Under the pieces are notes generated by a model. It worked only from the letters and a program-made list of their open reading frames with translations. It ran no database searches and was not told where the DNA came from. A stretch of 64,000 nucleotides of DNA, taken from NCBI RefSeq assembly GCF_027925525.1, contig NZ_BSDJ01000010.1, forward strand, positions 186,001 through 250,000, in the 5' to 3' direction. Below, in pieces: positions 23,893-31,538 of this stretch. Numbering within the stretch: the first letter of the stretch is position 1; each line of letters begins with the position of its first letter. The translations under genes and the position numbers were made by a program. The DNA comes from Paenibacillus tyrphae (GTDB taxonomy: Bacteria > Bacillota > Bacilli > Paenibacillales > NBRC-103111).

Positions 23893-24942
23893 ATGACCCT
23901 AACGACTTTACAGCCTGAATCGATCCAAACCGACCGCTTGCATGTTTTCTATTTATCTGCGGGCAGCGCTGAAAATCCGCCGCTTCTTCTTATTCATGGC
24001 AACGTTTCTGCGAATTTATTCTGGGACGAGACCCTTCGTACATTGTCCGAGGAGTACTGGGTGCTTGCTCCGGATTTACGCGGATACGGTCAAACGGAAG
24101 CGCTTCCTATCGATGCAACGCGGGGGCTGCGCGATTGGTCCGACGATTTGAAGTCGTTTTTGGATGCTCTCGGCATGAGTCGACCCGTACATGTACTGGG
24201 CTGGTCGCTGGGAGCAGGAATTGCCATGCAGCTTGCCATCGATCATCCTGCGGCTGTTCGTTCGCTCGTTTTGATGTCCCCGCTTTCGCCATACGGCTTT
24301 GGCGGCACCAAGGACGATAGGGGGACGCCTTGTTACGATAATTACGCCGGTTCGGGCGGGGGAACGGCAAACCCGCAGTTTGTCGCCTGCCTCAGCGGCA
24401 AAGACCGCAGCGAGGGAGAGCCGAACAGCCCGCGCAATATCCTGAATCAGTTTTATTTTAAATCGCCGTTTCGCGTTAGCGGCGAGCGGGAGGAGCGTTA
24501 CTTGGACGCGATGCTGTCCACCCGCATTGGCGACGCTCATTACCCTGGCGCCTTTGAGACTTGCGAGCATTGGCCCGGCGTAGCTCCGGGAGCGGAGGGG
24601 ATCAACAATGCGATGTCGCCCAAGTATGTCAATCTTTCGCCGATTATACATATCGAACCTAAACGGCCGATCCTATGGATCCGGGGCGCAGACGACGCGA
24701 TCGTGTCAGACAGCTCATGGTTTGATTTTGGGTATTTAGGCAAGCTTGGCTACGTTGAAGGCTGGCCCGGCGAAGAGGTGTATCCGCCGCAGCCCATGGT
24801 TTCCCAGATGCGCTGCGTTCTTAAACAGTATGAGGAAGCAGGCGGCAGTTTCGAGGAGTTTGTCGTTGGGGACGCAGGGCATGCCCCGCACATTGAGCAG
24901 CCTGAATTTGTATTCGCGAAGCTGAGGTCATTCCTGAAATAA
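23893..24942 (+). CDS. Alpha/beta hydrolase with GWSLG box
   Basis: 349 residues, preceded by AGGAGGT. LLLIHGNVSANLFWDETLRT holds the oxyanion HG, PDLRGYGQTEALPID follows, and the nucleophile is in VHVLGWSLGAGIAMQLAIDH. ILWIRGADDAIVSDSSW carries the acid and VVGDAGHAPHIEQPE the His. A large insertion between strand 6 and the acid (about residues 135-255, with CYDNYAGSGGG and NNAMSPKYVNLSP) makes it longer than its neighbour at 20736 and forms a lid-like cap. It is cytosolic with no signal peptide. It probably works on the products or polymers handled by the upstream hydrolases. The gene ends the plus-strand run. Confidence 0.88.
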   Translation: MTLTTLQPESIQTDRLHVFYLSAGSAENPPLLLIHGNVSANLFWDETLRTLSEEYWVLAPDLRGYGQTEALPIDATRGLRDWSDDLKSFLDALGMSRPVHVLGWSLGAGIAMQLAIDHPAAVRSLVLMSPLSPYGFGGTKDDRGTPCYDNYAGSGGGTANPQFVACLSGKDRSEGEPNSPRNILNQFYFKSPFRVSGEREERYLDAMLSTRIGDAHYPGAFETCEHWPGVAPGAEGINNAMSPKYVNLSPIIHIEPKRPILWIRGADDAIVSDSSWFDFGYLGKLGYVEGWPGEEVYPPQPMVSQMRCVLKQYEEAGGSFEEFVVGDAGHAPHIEQPEFVFAKLRSFLK

Positions 24943-25043
24943 TTGAGTAGAGGGATGGAGCCGCTGCCGGCGGGGCACGCAATAATCAATGGATGGATTA
25001 TGACGGACCCCGCTTGCAAACATACCGGCATGGCTGTGACGCT

Positions 25044-27041
25044 TTATTTTATAGGGAGCGGTAAAGCATAATGGCCAAACGCTTTATCCAACAGTGCGGC
25101 TGCCTCCTGCCGAAGCAAAGGCTGGTTGGAACGGAAATCGACGCTGCCATCCGCCTGTACGGTTGTATCCGGATCGATAATGCCCTGCGAAACCAGTGCA
25201 GTAACGGCCTCAACCGCCGACGCATCCGTTTGACCGCTCAATTGAACTTTGGACGCAGGCTTGAGTTCTTTCAGGGCTTGAATCATGACCGCTGCCGTCT
25301 GCCTTGTAATGATCGCATTCGGATCAAAGGAAGGGAAACCGGTTTGCAGTTGTCTCTTCATGCCATCGAAGGCCCATGGGATCCCATACCATCCTTGGGC
25401 ACGAAGCAGCACGTCGGCAAACTCGCTTTGCGTCATGGTTGCCTGCGGCTCAAAGCGGCTGCCTGATTTCGCACCCATGATATCCAGGGCGTGCAAATCG
25501 TCAATAAAGCTTTTATATTTGCTACCCTCCGCTACATCCGAAAACGGCTGCTTCCCATGGATTTTTTGCGAATCCGAGACAAAGTGATTCCCCTCCATAG
25601 TATTGTAATAAAAATATTCAATCGATCCGCGATGGTCTTTTTTAAACGCTAGCTTGTTGCCTGATTCGTCTTCAAACAGCAGTGGAGTAATCATCTTGAA
25701 GGTGTGCTTGCCCATTCCTGTCTCCATCTGCAATTTCCCGTCGGCGTACGAAAATTTCGATTTCAAGAACATAAAGCGCGTATTCTGATACAGTCCTACG
25801 TACTTTTCCGCATCCTTTTCATCCAAATTGACATAAACAGGTTTCTCGAGTGTTTTTGTTTCGGGAAAATAATGGTCCATAAACGCCTCATACACGTCCA
25901 TACTCATCATCACTGTTTCGTTGTTGTACGACATAGAAAATGCCGTATTCTTCTCGGGTATTACTACGATCAAGGATTGATGGCCCGTTACATTCCCGCC
26001 TTTTATAGCGACACGCTGGCCATTCGCCAGTTCGTTGCGGTAGCCTTCGAATCCCCCTACGGTGGTCTGCGGAATGCTTTTATCGGCGACCACCTGGTAC
26101 GTGAGCATCTGCTCGGCCGTCTTTTCGCTTACCAACTGTTTGTCTCCGTATTTTCCTTTTTGCAGCAGCATAGTCAAGTACTTGGACATATCATCGCCAG
26201 TCGATATGATGCTCCCCTGCGGCCCGTCGGTTGGGGCATTCCAGTCCATTGGAACGAGTTCACCAGTCAGACCATAGTGAGCGGCCATGCGATTGTTAAG
26301 CTCCGGGGTTAGGCGTACGCTAGTCGAATTCATGCCGAGCGGCTTGAACACATTTTTGTCCATATACTGATGAAACGGCATGCCGCTTACATTCTCTATC
26401 GCATATCCTGCCAGCAAGAAACCAAAGTTGTCGTACGTATAAGCTTCACCGGGGGGCCGGACCACCGTCGGCATATGATCCAGGATGAACTGCTTCATCG
26501 GCATGTCTTTATTTGCAAACTCGGGTGAATAGTAAGAAGCAATATCCGGAAAATCAAATCCGGTCGTGTACGTGAGCAGATCAAACATGGTCAGTTTTTT
26601 TTCGGTCTTGTTTGGAATCTTCATTCCTCCCAAATACGTTTGGATGTCCTCATGAAGGTTAATTTTCCCTTGATCGGCAAGCTGATTTGCGGCCAGCCCG
26701 GTGAATGTCTTCGTGACGGAACCGATTTGGAAGACGGTATTTTTATCGACAGGAGTTTTCTTTTCCTTATCGGCATAGCCGTATCCCTTATTTACCAATA
26801 CTTTTCCATCCTTGACCACAACGAAATTCGAACCATTAACATTGTGTTTTTTCATTACTTCTGCAAATAAAGGATCGGCAAACGCCTCTACTTCCTTGGC
26901 ATCCTGCGGGCCATTCAGGTTCGTTTTTTCCACCGCCTGTGCCGATTCTGGCTTTTCATCGGATGGTGTGCATGCCGTCATCAAGGTCGTCGCACATAAG
27001 AATAGTGCCGCCATATTCAACTTGGGTTTCATCTTTCTCAT
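25044..27041 (-). CDS. Surface serine hydrolase (beta-lactamase class C fold) lipoprotein with SLH-like C-terminus
   Basis: 665 residues. A lipobox LMTAC puts the lipidated Cys at 24. The class C/PBP4-like catalytic motifs are S108-V-T-K111 (FQIGSVTKTFTG) and Y203-D-N205 (YTYDNFGFLLAGYAIE). The catalytic domain ends near residue 400 and is followed by a beta-rich domain (DEKDAEKYVGLYQNTRFMFL). The last about 160 residues resemble SLH modules (MTQSEFADVLLRAQGWYGIP; FDPNAIITRQTAAVMIQALK; LLRQEAAALLDKAFG). Lipid anchoring and SLH binding together would hold it between membrane and wall. It may hydrolyse D-amino-acid peptides or esters. The kinase/regulator fusion gene lies directly upstream in the same direction. 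Confidence 0.88.
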   Translation of the reverse strand: MRKMKPKLNMAALFLCATTLMTACTPSDEKPESAQAVEKTNLNGPQDAKEVEAFADPLFAEVMKKHNVNGSNFVVVKDGKVLVNKGYGYADKEKKTPVDKNTVFQIGSVTKTFTGLAANQLADQGKINLHEDIQTYLGGMKIPNKTEKKLTMFDLLTYTTGFDFPDIASYYSPEFANKDMPMKQFILDHMPTVVRPPGEAYTYDNFGFLLAGYAIENVSGMPFHQYMDKNVFKPLGMNSTSVRLTPELNNRMAAHYGLTGELVPMDWNAPTDGPQGSIISTGDDMSKYLTMLLQKGKYGDKQLVSEKTAEQMLTYQVVADKSIPQTTVGGFEGYRNELANGQRVAIKGGNVTGHQSLIVVIPEKNTAFSMSYNNETVMMSMDVYEAFMDHYFPETKTLEKPVYVNLDEKDAEKYVGLYQNTRFMFLKSKFSYADGKLQMETGMGKHTFKMITPLLFEDESGNKLAFKKDHRGSIEYFYYNTMEGNHFVSDSQKIHGKQPFSDVAEGSKYKSFIDDLHALDIMGAKSGSRFEPQATMTQSEFADVLLRAQGWYGIPWAFDGMKRQLQTGFPSFDPNAIITRQTAAVMIQALKELKPASKVQLSGQTDASAVEAVTALVSQGIIDPDTTVQADGSVDFRSNQPLLRQEAAALLDKAFGHYALPLPIK

Positions 27042-27056
27042 CGTTAGTTCTCCCTC

Positions 27057-27090
27057 TCATTGTTTTCCTAAAATCATTGTTTTCCTAAAA
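27057..27090 (-). repeat. Perfect 17-bp tandem duplication in the 5' leader of the serine hydrolase gene
   Basis: TCATTGTTTTCCTAAAA occurs twice head to tail (27057-27073 and 27074-27090), immediately upstream of the ribosome site of the gene starting at 27041. The effect, if any, would be on leader length or mRNA structure. Confidence 0.8.
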
Positions 27091-27215
27091 CTTTGGTTCG
27101 GTACTGCCCTTCCTCCTTCTCTTGGGTTTAGTATGGCAAACAACGTGTCATAGGAGAGAGTTATTTTCTGTCACCGTTTTTTATCCCGCGACCCGCAAGC
27201 GAACTCCCCGCCGAG

Positions 27216-27236
27216 ATGACAAAATGTCATATGACG
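27216..27236. promoter_or_regulatory. Overlapping palindromes, possible operator
   Basis: ATGACA-AAA-TGTCAT (27216-27230) overlaps TGTCATATGAC (27225-27235). The site is about 175 bases upstream of the serine hydrolase start and just past the terminator of the kinase/regulator gene. It could be the binding site of that regulator; this is inferred from position and symmetry only. Confidence 0.4.
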
Positions 27237-27271
27237 CTCATGCTGGGCAAATGCACCGGATAAAATAAAAA

Positions 27272-27313
27272 AGCACGGGCCTGTTCCTTCTTTCAAAGGT
27301 ACAGACCCGTGCT
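27272..27313 (-). terminator. Terminator of the kinase/regulator fusion gene
   Basis: AGCACGGG (27272-27279) pairs with CCCGTGCT (27306-27313), with an inner CTGT/ACAG extension. On the minus strand the stem is followed by TTTTTTATTTTAT. It lies 16 bases past the stop at 27329. Confidence 0.85.
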
Positions 27314-27328
27314 GTCTTCCCAAACCAT

Positions 27329-29128
27329 CTATCCTTGATTCCCGAAAACTTTTTGTACGGCCTCTTCTCGATTGCGAACGCCAAGCTTGGTATAAATCGT
27401 GGAAGCATAATTTCGGACGGTTCCTTCGGACAAATACAATTTGGCCGCGATCGTTTTATAGCGAAGCCCCTTGGATAAACATTGCAAAATATCCATCTCC
27501 CGCGGGGTCAACCCCAAAGGAGGAGGAAGCGGCTTGTCCGGCTCTGCCGGTTGCTCCCGAAGGGCTCCTCCCCCATAATTTTGAATCAACTGGTTGGTGA
27601 CATCTTGGGCGATCATCATCACCCCGCGATGTACGAGACGTATCGTTTCGGAAAGCTCCCGAGGCTCCGAAGACTTTAATAAATACCCGTCCGCCCCGCT
27701 CCGCAAAGCTTCAACCGCCTTTTCGGTCTCTTGAATCGTGGTCATGATCAGTACGCGGACACCCGGATGCTTTTGCTTCACCCGTTTGGCCGCTTCCACA
27801 CCGTCCATGCGGGGCATATGTAAATCCATGAGAACGACATGAGGGCGAAGCCGCTCGCATTGTTCCAGCGCCTGCTCCCCGTCCTCCGCAAGTCCCACGA
27901 CTTCGAAATCTTTTTCTCTCGCCAAAATCATTTGAAGGCTTTCCCGGATGGATGGCTGACCGTCAACCAACAGCAGCCGGATCGCTTCCTCCTGCTGCTC
28001 CGCCTGCCTGGGCAATGTACAGGTCACGACCGTTCCTTCGCCCGGCTTCGAGTGGATGTGCACCTGTCCCTGCAAATCGGATGCCCGCTCCTTCATCGCC
28101 GTTAAATCAAAACCCGCTTGAAGTTCTTCGGTGCCAAGCCCGTTGTCCTGCACTTCCAGCCGAAGCTGCTTCTCCTCGAAATGCAGGCTGACCGCAATTT
28201 CACCCGCCTGCCCATGACGTACGGCATTTGTCAGCGATTCCTGCAGACACCGATGCAGGGTCATCTTGACCTGTTGGGATACCTGATCCTCCTCGCCCAA
28301 GGTCCTTAGTCGAACCGTCACTTTAGTCAACGCCTGAAATTCGGCCGTCAATGCCTGCAACGACTCTACAAGGGTACGCGAATCTTGCGCAGCCCCAACC
28401 TGATGCACATATTGGCGGACCTCATCCAGGCTGCCGCGGGTTAGTTTTAACAAGGACTCGAGCTTCCGCGCCCCTTCCGAGGTGTTCACTTCCGGGCGTA
28501 ACGTTTCAAGCCCCATCATAATAGAGGTAAAGGAATGTCCCATCGTATCATGAAGGTCCTTCGAGAGCCGGTTTCGCTCTTCCGCCAATGTCAGGCGCTC
28601 CACTTGCGATGAATATTGTTCCAGCACGGCATATTGATCACGAATCATTTCACTTTGCCGATGGTTCACCACCAGCAATTGAAAGGCAAACCCTACAGCG
28701 TAAATGAGGCCGAATTGTAGGATCATCGTCATCAGGTTGCTTGGTTCAGACAGTTCCGCCAATAAGGCTGGGATGACAAAGATGGTCATCGGGCCTGCCC
28801 AACGGTATGACTTTTGGGCGCTATTGCTGGCAATCATAAAAGTCGGACCTAAAAAAGCCACGTAGGCTTCGGGGAACAGGGAGACCGCGTATAAGCATAA
28901 TCCTCCGGATATGACCATTTCCGAGATCAGGTAATACGTATAGTGCCTTTGCAAACAAAGCCAAGGAATGGAAAAAGCTGCAATCCCCCACAGAGCCCCT
29001 AACCAGAAAGGGATGGTCAGCTGTTCGGAAAAATGTTCCAAAGTAAAAAGAAGAGAAACGAAAAGGATGGTCCGAATGACGAACATCATCCAGTCATACC
29101 AAAACCAACGCTTTATAAAGTCCAGCAA
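27329..29128 (-). CDS. Single-chain membrane histidine kinase + NarL-type response regulator fusion
   Basis: About 599 residues from TTG 29128 (GAGGGTGATTCA precedes it); an in-frame TTG at 29194 lacks a ribosome site. Several membrane segments occupy residues 15-150. The HisKA_3 phosphoacceptor is in LSKDLHDTMGHSFTSIMMGL (His near 193) and the ATPase lobe has QESLTNAVRHGQAG and DNGLGTEEL. A receiver follows from about 384 (LLLVDGQPSIRESLQ, VVLMDLHMPRMDGVEAAKRV, MTTIQET, LLKSS), then a LuxR HTH from about 539 (LTPREMDILQCLSKGLRYKT, GTVRNYASTIYTKLGVRNRE). Kinase and regulator are normally separate genes. The first acidic pocket is V-D-G, not D-D. An internal GGAGGA at the junction may be a fossil ribosome site. 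Confidence 0.88.
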   Translation of the reverse strand: MLDFIKRWFWYDWMMFVIRTILFVSLLFTLEHFSEQLTIPFWLGALWGIAAFSIPWLCLQRHYTYYLISEMVISGGLCLYAVSLFPEAYVAFLGPTFMIASNSAQKSYRWAGPMTIFVIPALLAELSEPSNLMTMILQFGLIYAVGFAFQLLVVNHRQSEMIRDQYAVLEQYSSQVERLTLAEERNRLSKDLHDTMGHSFTSIMMGLETLRPEVNTSEGARKLESLLKLTRGSLDEVRQYVHQVGAAQDSRTLVESLQALTAEFQALTKVTVRLRTLGEEDQVSQQVKMTLHRCLQESLTNAVRHGQAGEIAVSLHFEEKQLRLEVQDNGLGTEELQAGFDLTAMKERASDLQGQVHIHSKPGEGTVVTCTLPRQAEQQEEAIRLLLVDGQPSIRESLQMILAREKDFEVVGLAEDGEQALEQCERLRPHVVLMDLHMPRMDGVEAAKRVKQKHPGVRVLIMTTIQETEKAVEALRSGADGYLLKSSEPRELSETIRLVHRGVMMIAQDVTNQLIQNYGGGALREQPAEPDKPLPPPLGLTPREMDILQCLSKGLRYKTIAAKLYLSEGTVRNYASTIYTKLGVRNREEAVQKVFGNQG

Positions 29129-29357
29129 TGAATCACCCTCAGTGCGCTTTATTATGTATTTTTTTATCCTACTAATAGAGGAGCTTTTATGCAAGGGAAA
29201 AGGGGGAGTCGTGTTTTTCGAGAAATGAGCGGGCTCAAAGAAATAATTTTAAGCTTTTTCTCTACGAAAATAAAGGGTGATAAATGGGAATGTCGAATCT
29301 ACTGAAAAAGTGGTTTTCATCAGTTACCGCTAACTATATTTTTGGAGGGAATATCCT

Positions 29358-29864
29358 ATTAATAGAAAATTTTATTTGGATAATGTTGGAAAAGCGGAAG
29401 ACATTTACGCATCTAACGGAGAAGCTACTTCAGGATTTGGTTTGTGTGTTTTATCTAACGAACGTGTAGAATACCATTTTAGAGAGGAGGACATGAATTT
29501 AGACGAAGCGGAGTCATATATCGAAAATTATTTGAATAATCTGCCTGACGAAACTATCTATGAATTATGCAAAAAAATGTGCGCATGGAAAGATGATGTA
29601 CTAACAGAGTGTCCAGCTATGAAATGTCCAGATGGTTTGTCGGATGCCCAGGGCAGGGATATCTTACGTTTTATTTCAGTAAGCGATATCTATATCTACA
29701 GAAATCCTTATGATAAAAATGATACCCTATTTGGAGCAAGCGTTTTGGCCGGTATGCAATGGGAATTTGAAGATGGTATTGAAATTATTATCAAAGGCAA
29801 GGAAGTTCTTGAAGTACGCGAGTTTCTAGGTTATGGGGAATACGCGATTTGGGAAGAAAAATGA
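29358..29864 (+). CDS. AT-rich hypothetical protein, probable ATT start
   Basis: About 168 residues, not recognised with certainty; the ending (MQWEFEDGIEIIIKGKEVLE then VREFLGYGEYAIWEE) resembles small immunity-like or DUF6985-type proteins, at low confidence. The only strong ribosome site, GGAGGG at 29344-29349, is eight bases before ATT 29358. The first standard start in frame, TTG 29376, is 26 bases from it. The reading from ATT (N-R-K-F-Y-L-D-N-V-G-K-A-E-D) looks coding throughout. Codon use is AT-rich unlike the flanking genes, which suggests recent transfer. No toxin gene is adjacent. Confidence 0.6.
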   Translation: MNRKFYLDNVGKAEDIYASNGEATSGFGLCVLSNERVEYHFREEDMNLDEAESYIENYLNNLPDETIYELCKKMCAWKDDVLTECPAMKCPDGLSDAQGRDILRFISVSDIYIYRNPYDKNDTLFGASVLAGMQWEFEDGIEIIIKGKEVLEVREFLGYGEYAIWEEK

Positions 29865-30158
29865 CTACAGATAATCAGCATTTGCAAGACTCTACTTTCC
29901 GATTCCAGCTGCATAGTCTCGATTATGCGCCGGTTTGCGAAATAGCTGCTTTTCAGATTCATACCCATTGATGCTCACTTTCCCTGAATCCTCATTAAAC
30001 TTCCCCACGCATTGTGGTTTTTCCGTAACCCCCATTCTAAAGATTTTACAAAGATGCTCACTTCCTGCAACCATTCATCCGAAGAAACGTTAAAGACCAC
30101 AAGCGGACTCCATATCTAACGGATCCTGGTTGCGAGGAGGATGGGGAGGGCAACAGCG
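29865..30158. other. Intergenic region, no supported gene
   Basis: About 290 bases. A 60-codon minus-strand frame (30074-29892) and a shorter overlapping minus-strand stretch (around 30110-29985, containing SDEWLQEVSIFVKSLEWG) both look slightly coding-like. Neither has a convincing start or family, so they may be fragments of a decayed gene. A GGGGAGGG ribosome site for the next gene is at the right end. Confidence 0.4.
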
Positions 30159-31163
30159 ATGCTTCATGTACTTATTGTGGAGCCTTATACGGGTAAACGC
30201 GCGAGAATCAAAAAAATGGTGCAGGAGATGGGGCATATCGTCGTCGGGGAGGCGCGTGACCGGGGAGAAGCTTTAGGATTGATGGAGCAGGGATGGCCGA
30301 CGCTTCTCCTGACCGATCTTATGCTGCCCCGGCTTGAGGGACTTGCCTTGGTGAGGCAGGTGTACGAACAGCGTATTCCCGTGGTAACGATCGTACTGAG
30401 CGACAATACGCGTTTTGACTACGTACGGCAGTCCATGCAAGCAGGCGCCATCGATTACTTGCTTAAGCCGGTGAAGGCCGAAGAACTGAGACGCGCGCTG
30501 CAGCGGGCGGAAGAGCGGGTGGGGTATTTCCATGCCGCGCATCGTGAATTTGTTCAGGCGCAGCAATTTTTCGAGAGGCTGGACGTTCTCCAGCCGGGCG
30601 AGGTCATTCAGAGGCATGCCGAGATGATCCAAAGCATGCAGAGCTTCGAGGAGGGCCAGCAGGGGGAGCGGCTGGGCTTGTTTCGCATGCTTTATGCCAA
30701 ATGGCACTACGTTCTCAAGAAACACGGGCTCAATTTCGACGAGCCTTTTTCATGGGAGCGCGAAGAAGAGGCCATCGCCTATTTTCAGCGGCTGTGCGAA
30801 TTTTGGATCGCCCAGTCCGCCTCGCCGGCGGATAACAGCGTGAAGCTGAACGTGAAGCGGGCCTGTGACTATATCCGGGAGAACTACCGGAGCGATCATA
30901 CACTGGCCGAGGTCAGCGAGCGCTTCGGGATGAGCGTCTCTTATTTCAGCGTACAGATTAAGAAGTATACGGGCTATTCGTTCATCAATTATTTGAATCG
31001 CGTCCGAATCGAGAAGGCAAAAGAGCTGCTGCTGCAGCCGAACTTGAAAATTTACGAAGTGGCCGGCGAAGTGGGGTATGACACGCTGCAGTATTTCAAT
31101 AAAGTGTTCAAGCAAGCCGTACATATGACGCCGGGAGAATACCGGAGAAGACTTGGGATTTGA
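30159..31163 (+). CDS. YesN-type response regulator with AraC HTH
   Basis: 334 residues from ATG 30159, which GGGGAGGG precedes; the ATG at 30141 lies on top of that site. The receiver domain is at 1-120: MLHVLIVEPYTGKRARIKKM, TLLLTDLMLPRLEGLALVRQ (phosphoacceptor Asp) and AIDYLLKPVKAEELRRAL. The usual acidic pair is reduced to V-E-P. The C-terminal two HTHs of AraC type are VKRACDYIRENYRSDHTLAE and SVSYFSVQIKKYTGYSFINY, then FNKVFKQAVHMTPGEYRRR. No kinase gene is adjacent, so it is an orphan. The first long-inverted-repeat element begins eight bases after its stop. Confidence 0.92.
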   Translation: MLHVLIVEPYTGKRARIKKMVQEMGHIVVGEARDRGEALGLMEQGWPTLLLTDLMLPRLEGLALVRQVYEQRIPVVTIVLSDNTRFDYVRQSMQAGAIDYLLKPVKAEELRRALQRAEERVGYFHAAHREFVQAQQFFERLDVLQPGEVIQRHAEMIQSMQSFEEGQQGERLGLFRMLYAKWHYVLKKHGLNFDEPFSWEREEEAIAYFQRLCEFWIAQSASPADNSVKLNVKRACDYIRENYRSDHTLAEVSERFGMSVSYFSVQIKKYTGYSFINYLNRVRIEKAKELLLQPNLKIYEVAGEVGYDTLQYFNKVFKQAVHMTPGEYRRRLGI

Positions 31164-31170
31164 GGTGGCG

Positions 31171-31412
31171 TTTAAAAGTCCAGTGAATAAGTGAGCGCTA
31201 CTCGCTCGGATCATTCTTCCGATCGCTGCTCCACCCCACAAAGTGAAGTCCATCCAAGGAAGTCATTTCAAGTACTTTGTGGGGACCCCGGCCCTCCAGA
31301 TTCTTGGATTCTATAAGGCATGAAGTGGTTAGAATCCGGAGACAAAGGCGAACGCTGACGCTTCTCCAGAACGATTCCGCACGTTCCGCTATGTATTCAC
31401 AGGACTTTTAAA
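31171..31412. repeat. Long-inverted-repeat element 1 (shares core with element at 50309)
   Basis: The outer arms TTTAAAAGTCCAGTGAATA (31171-31189) and TATTCACAGGACTTTTAAA (31394-31412) are inverted partners at 18 of 19 positions. Inside, CGGATCATTCT pairs approximately with AGAACGATTCCG, CCCCACAAAGT with ACTTTGTGGGG, and GGATTCT with AGAATCC. On the minus strand, 31369-31336 reads CTGGAGAAGCG then CGCCTTTGTCTCCGG, matching element 2 at 29 of 34 positions. The element occupies most of the gap between two genes and contains no open reading frame of note. It could be a MITE-like repeat or a structured RNA. Confidence 0.7.
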
Positions 31413-31538
31413 GATTTCGTTAAGAAGAAAATCGGCTCAGAAACAATAAGATCGATTCATTACTTTTCCTGCCTTGCATATTATACTAGGACAGGTCGTT
31501 CAGGCGACTGGAATCCAGCGAGGAGGAAAAGAAACGAG

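Noticed and set aside
29892-30074. 60-codon minus-strand frame
   Set aside because: Codon pattern is slightly protein-like but there is no ribosome site, no family and no neighbour in the same direction.
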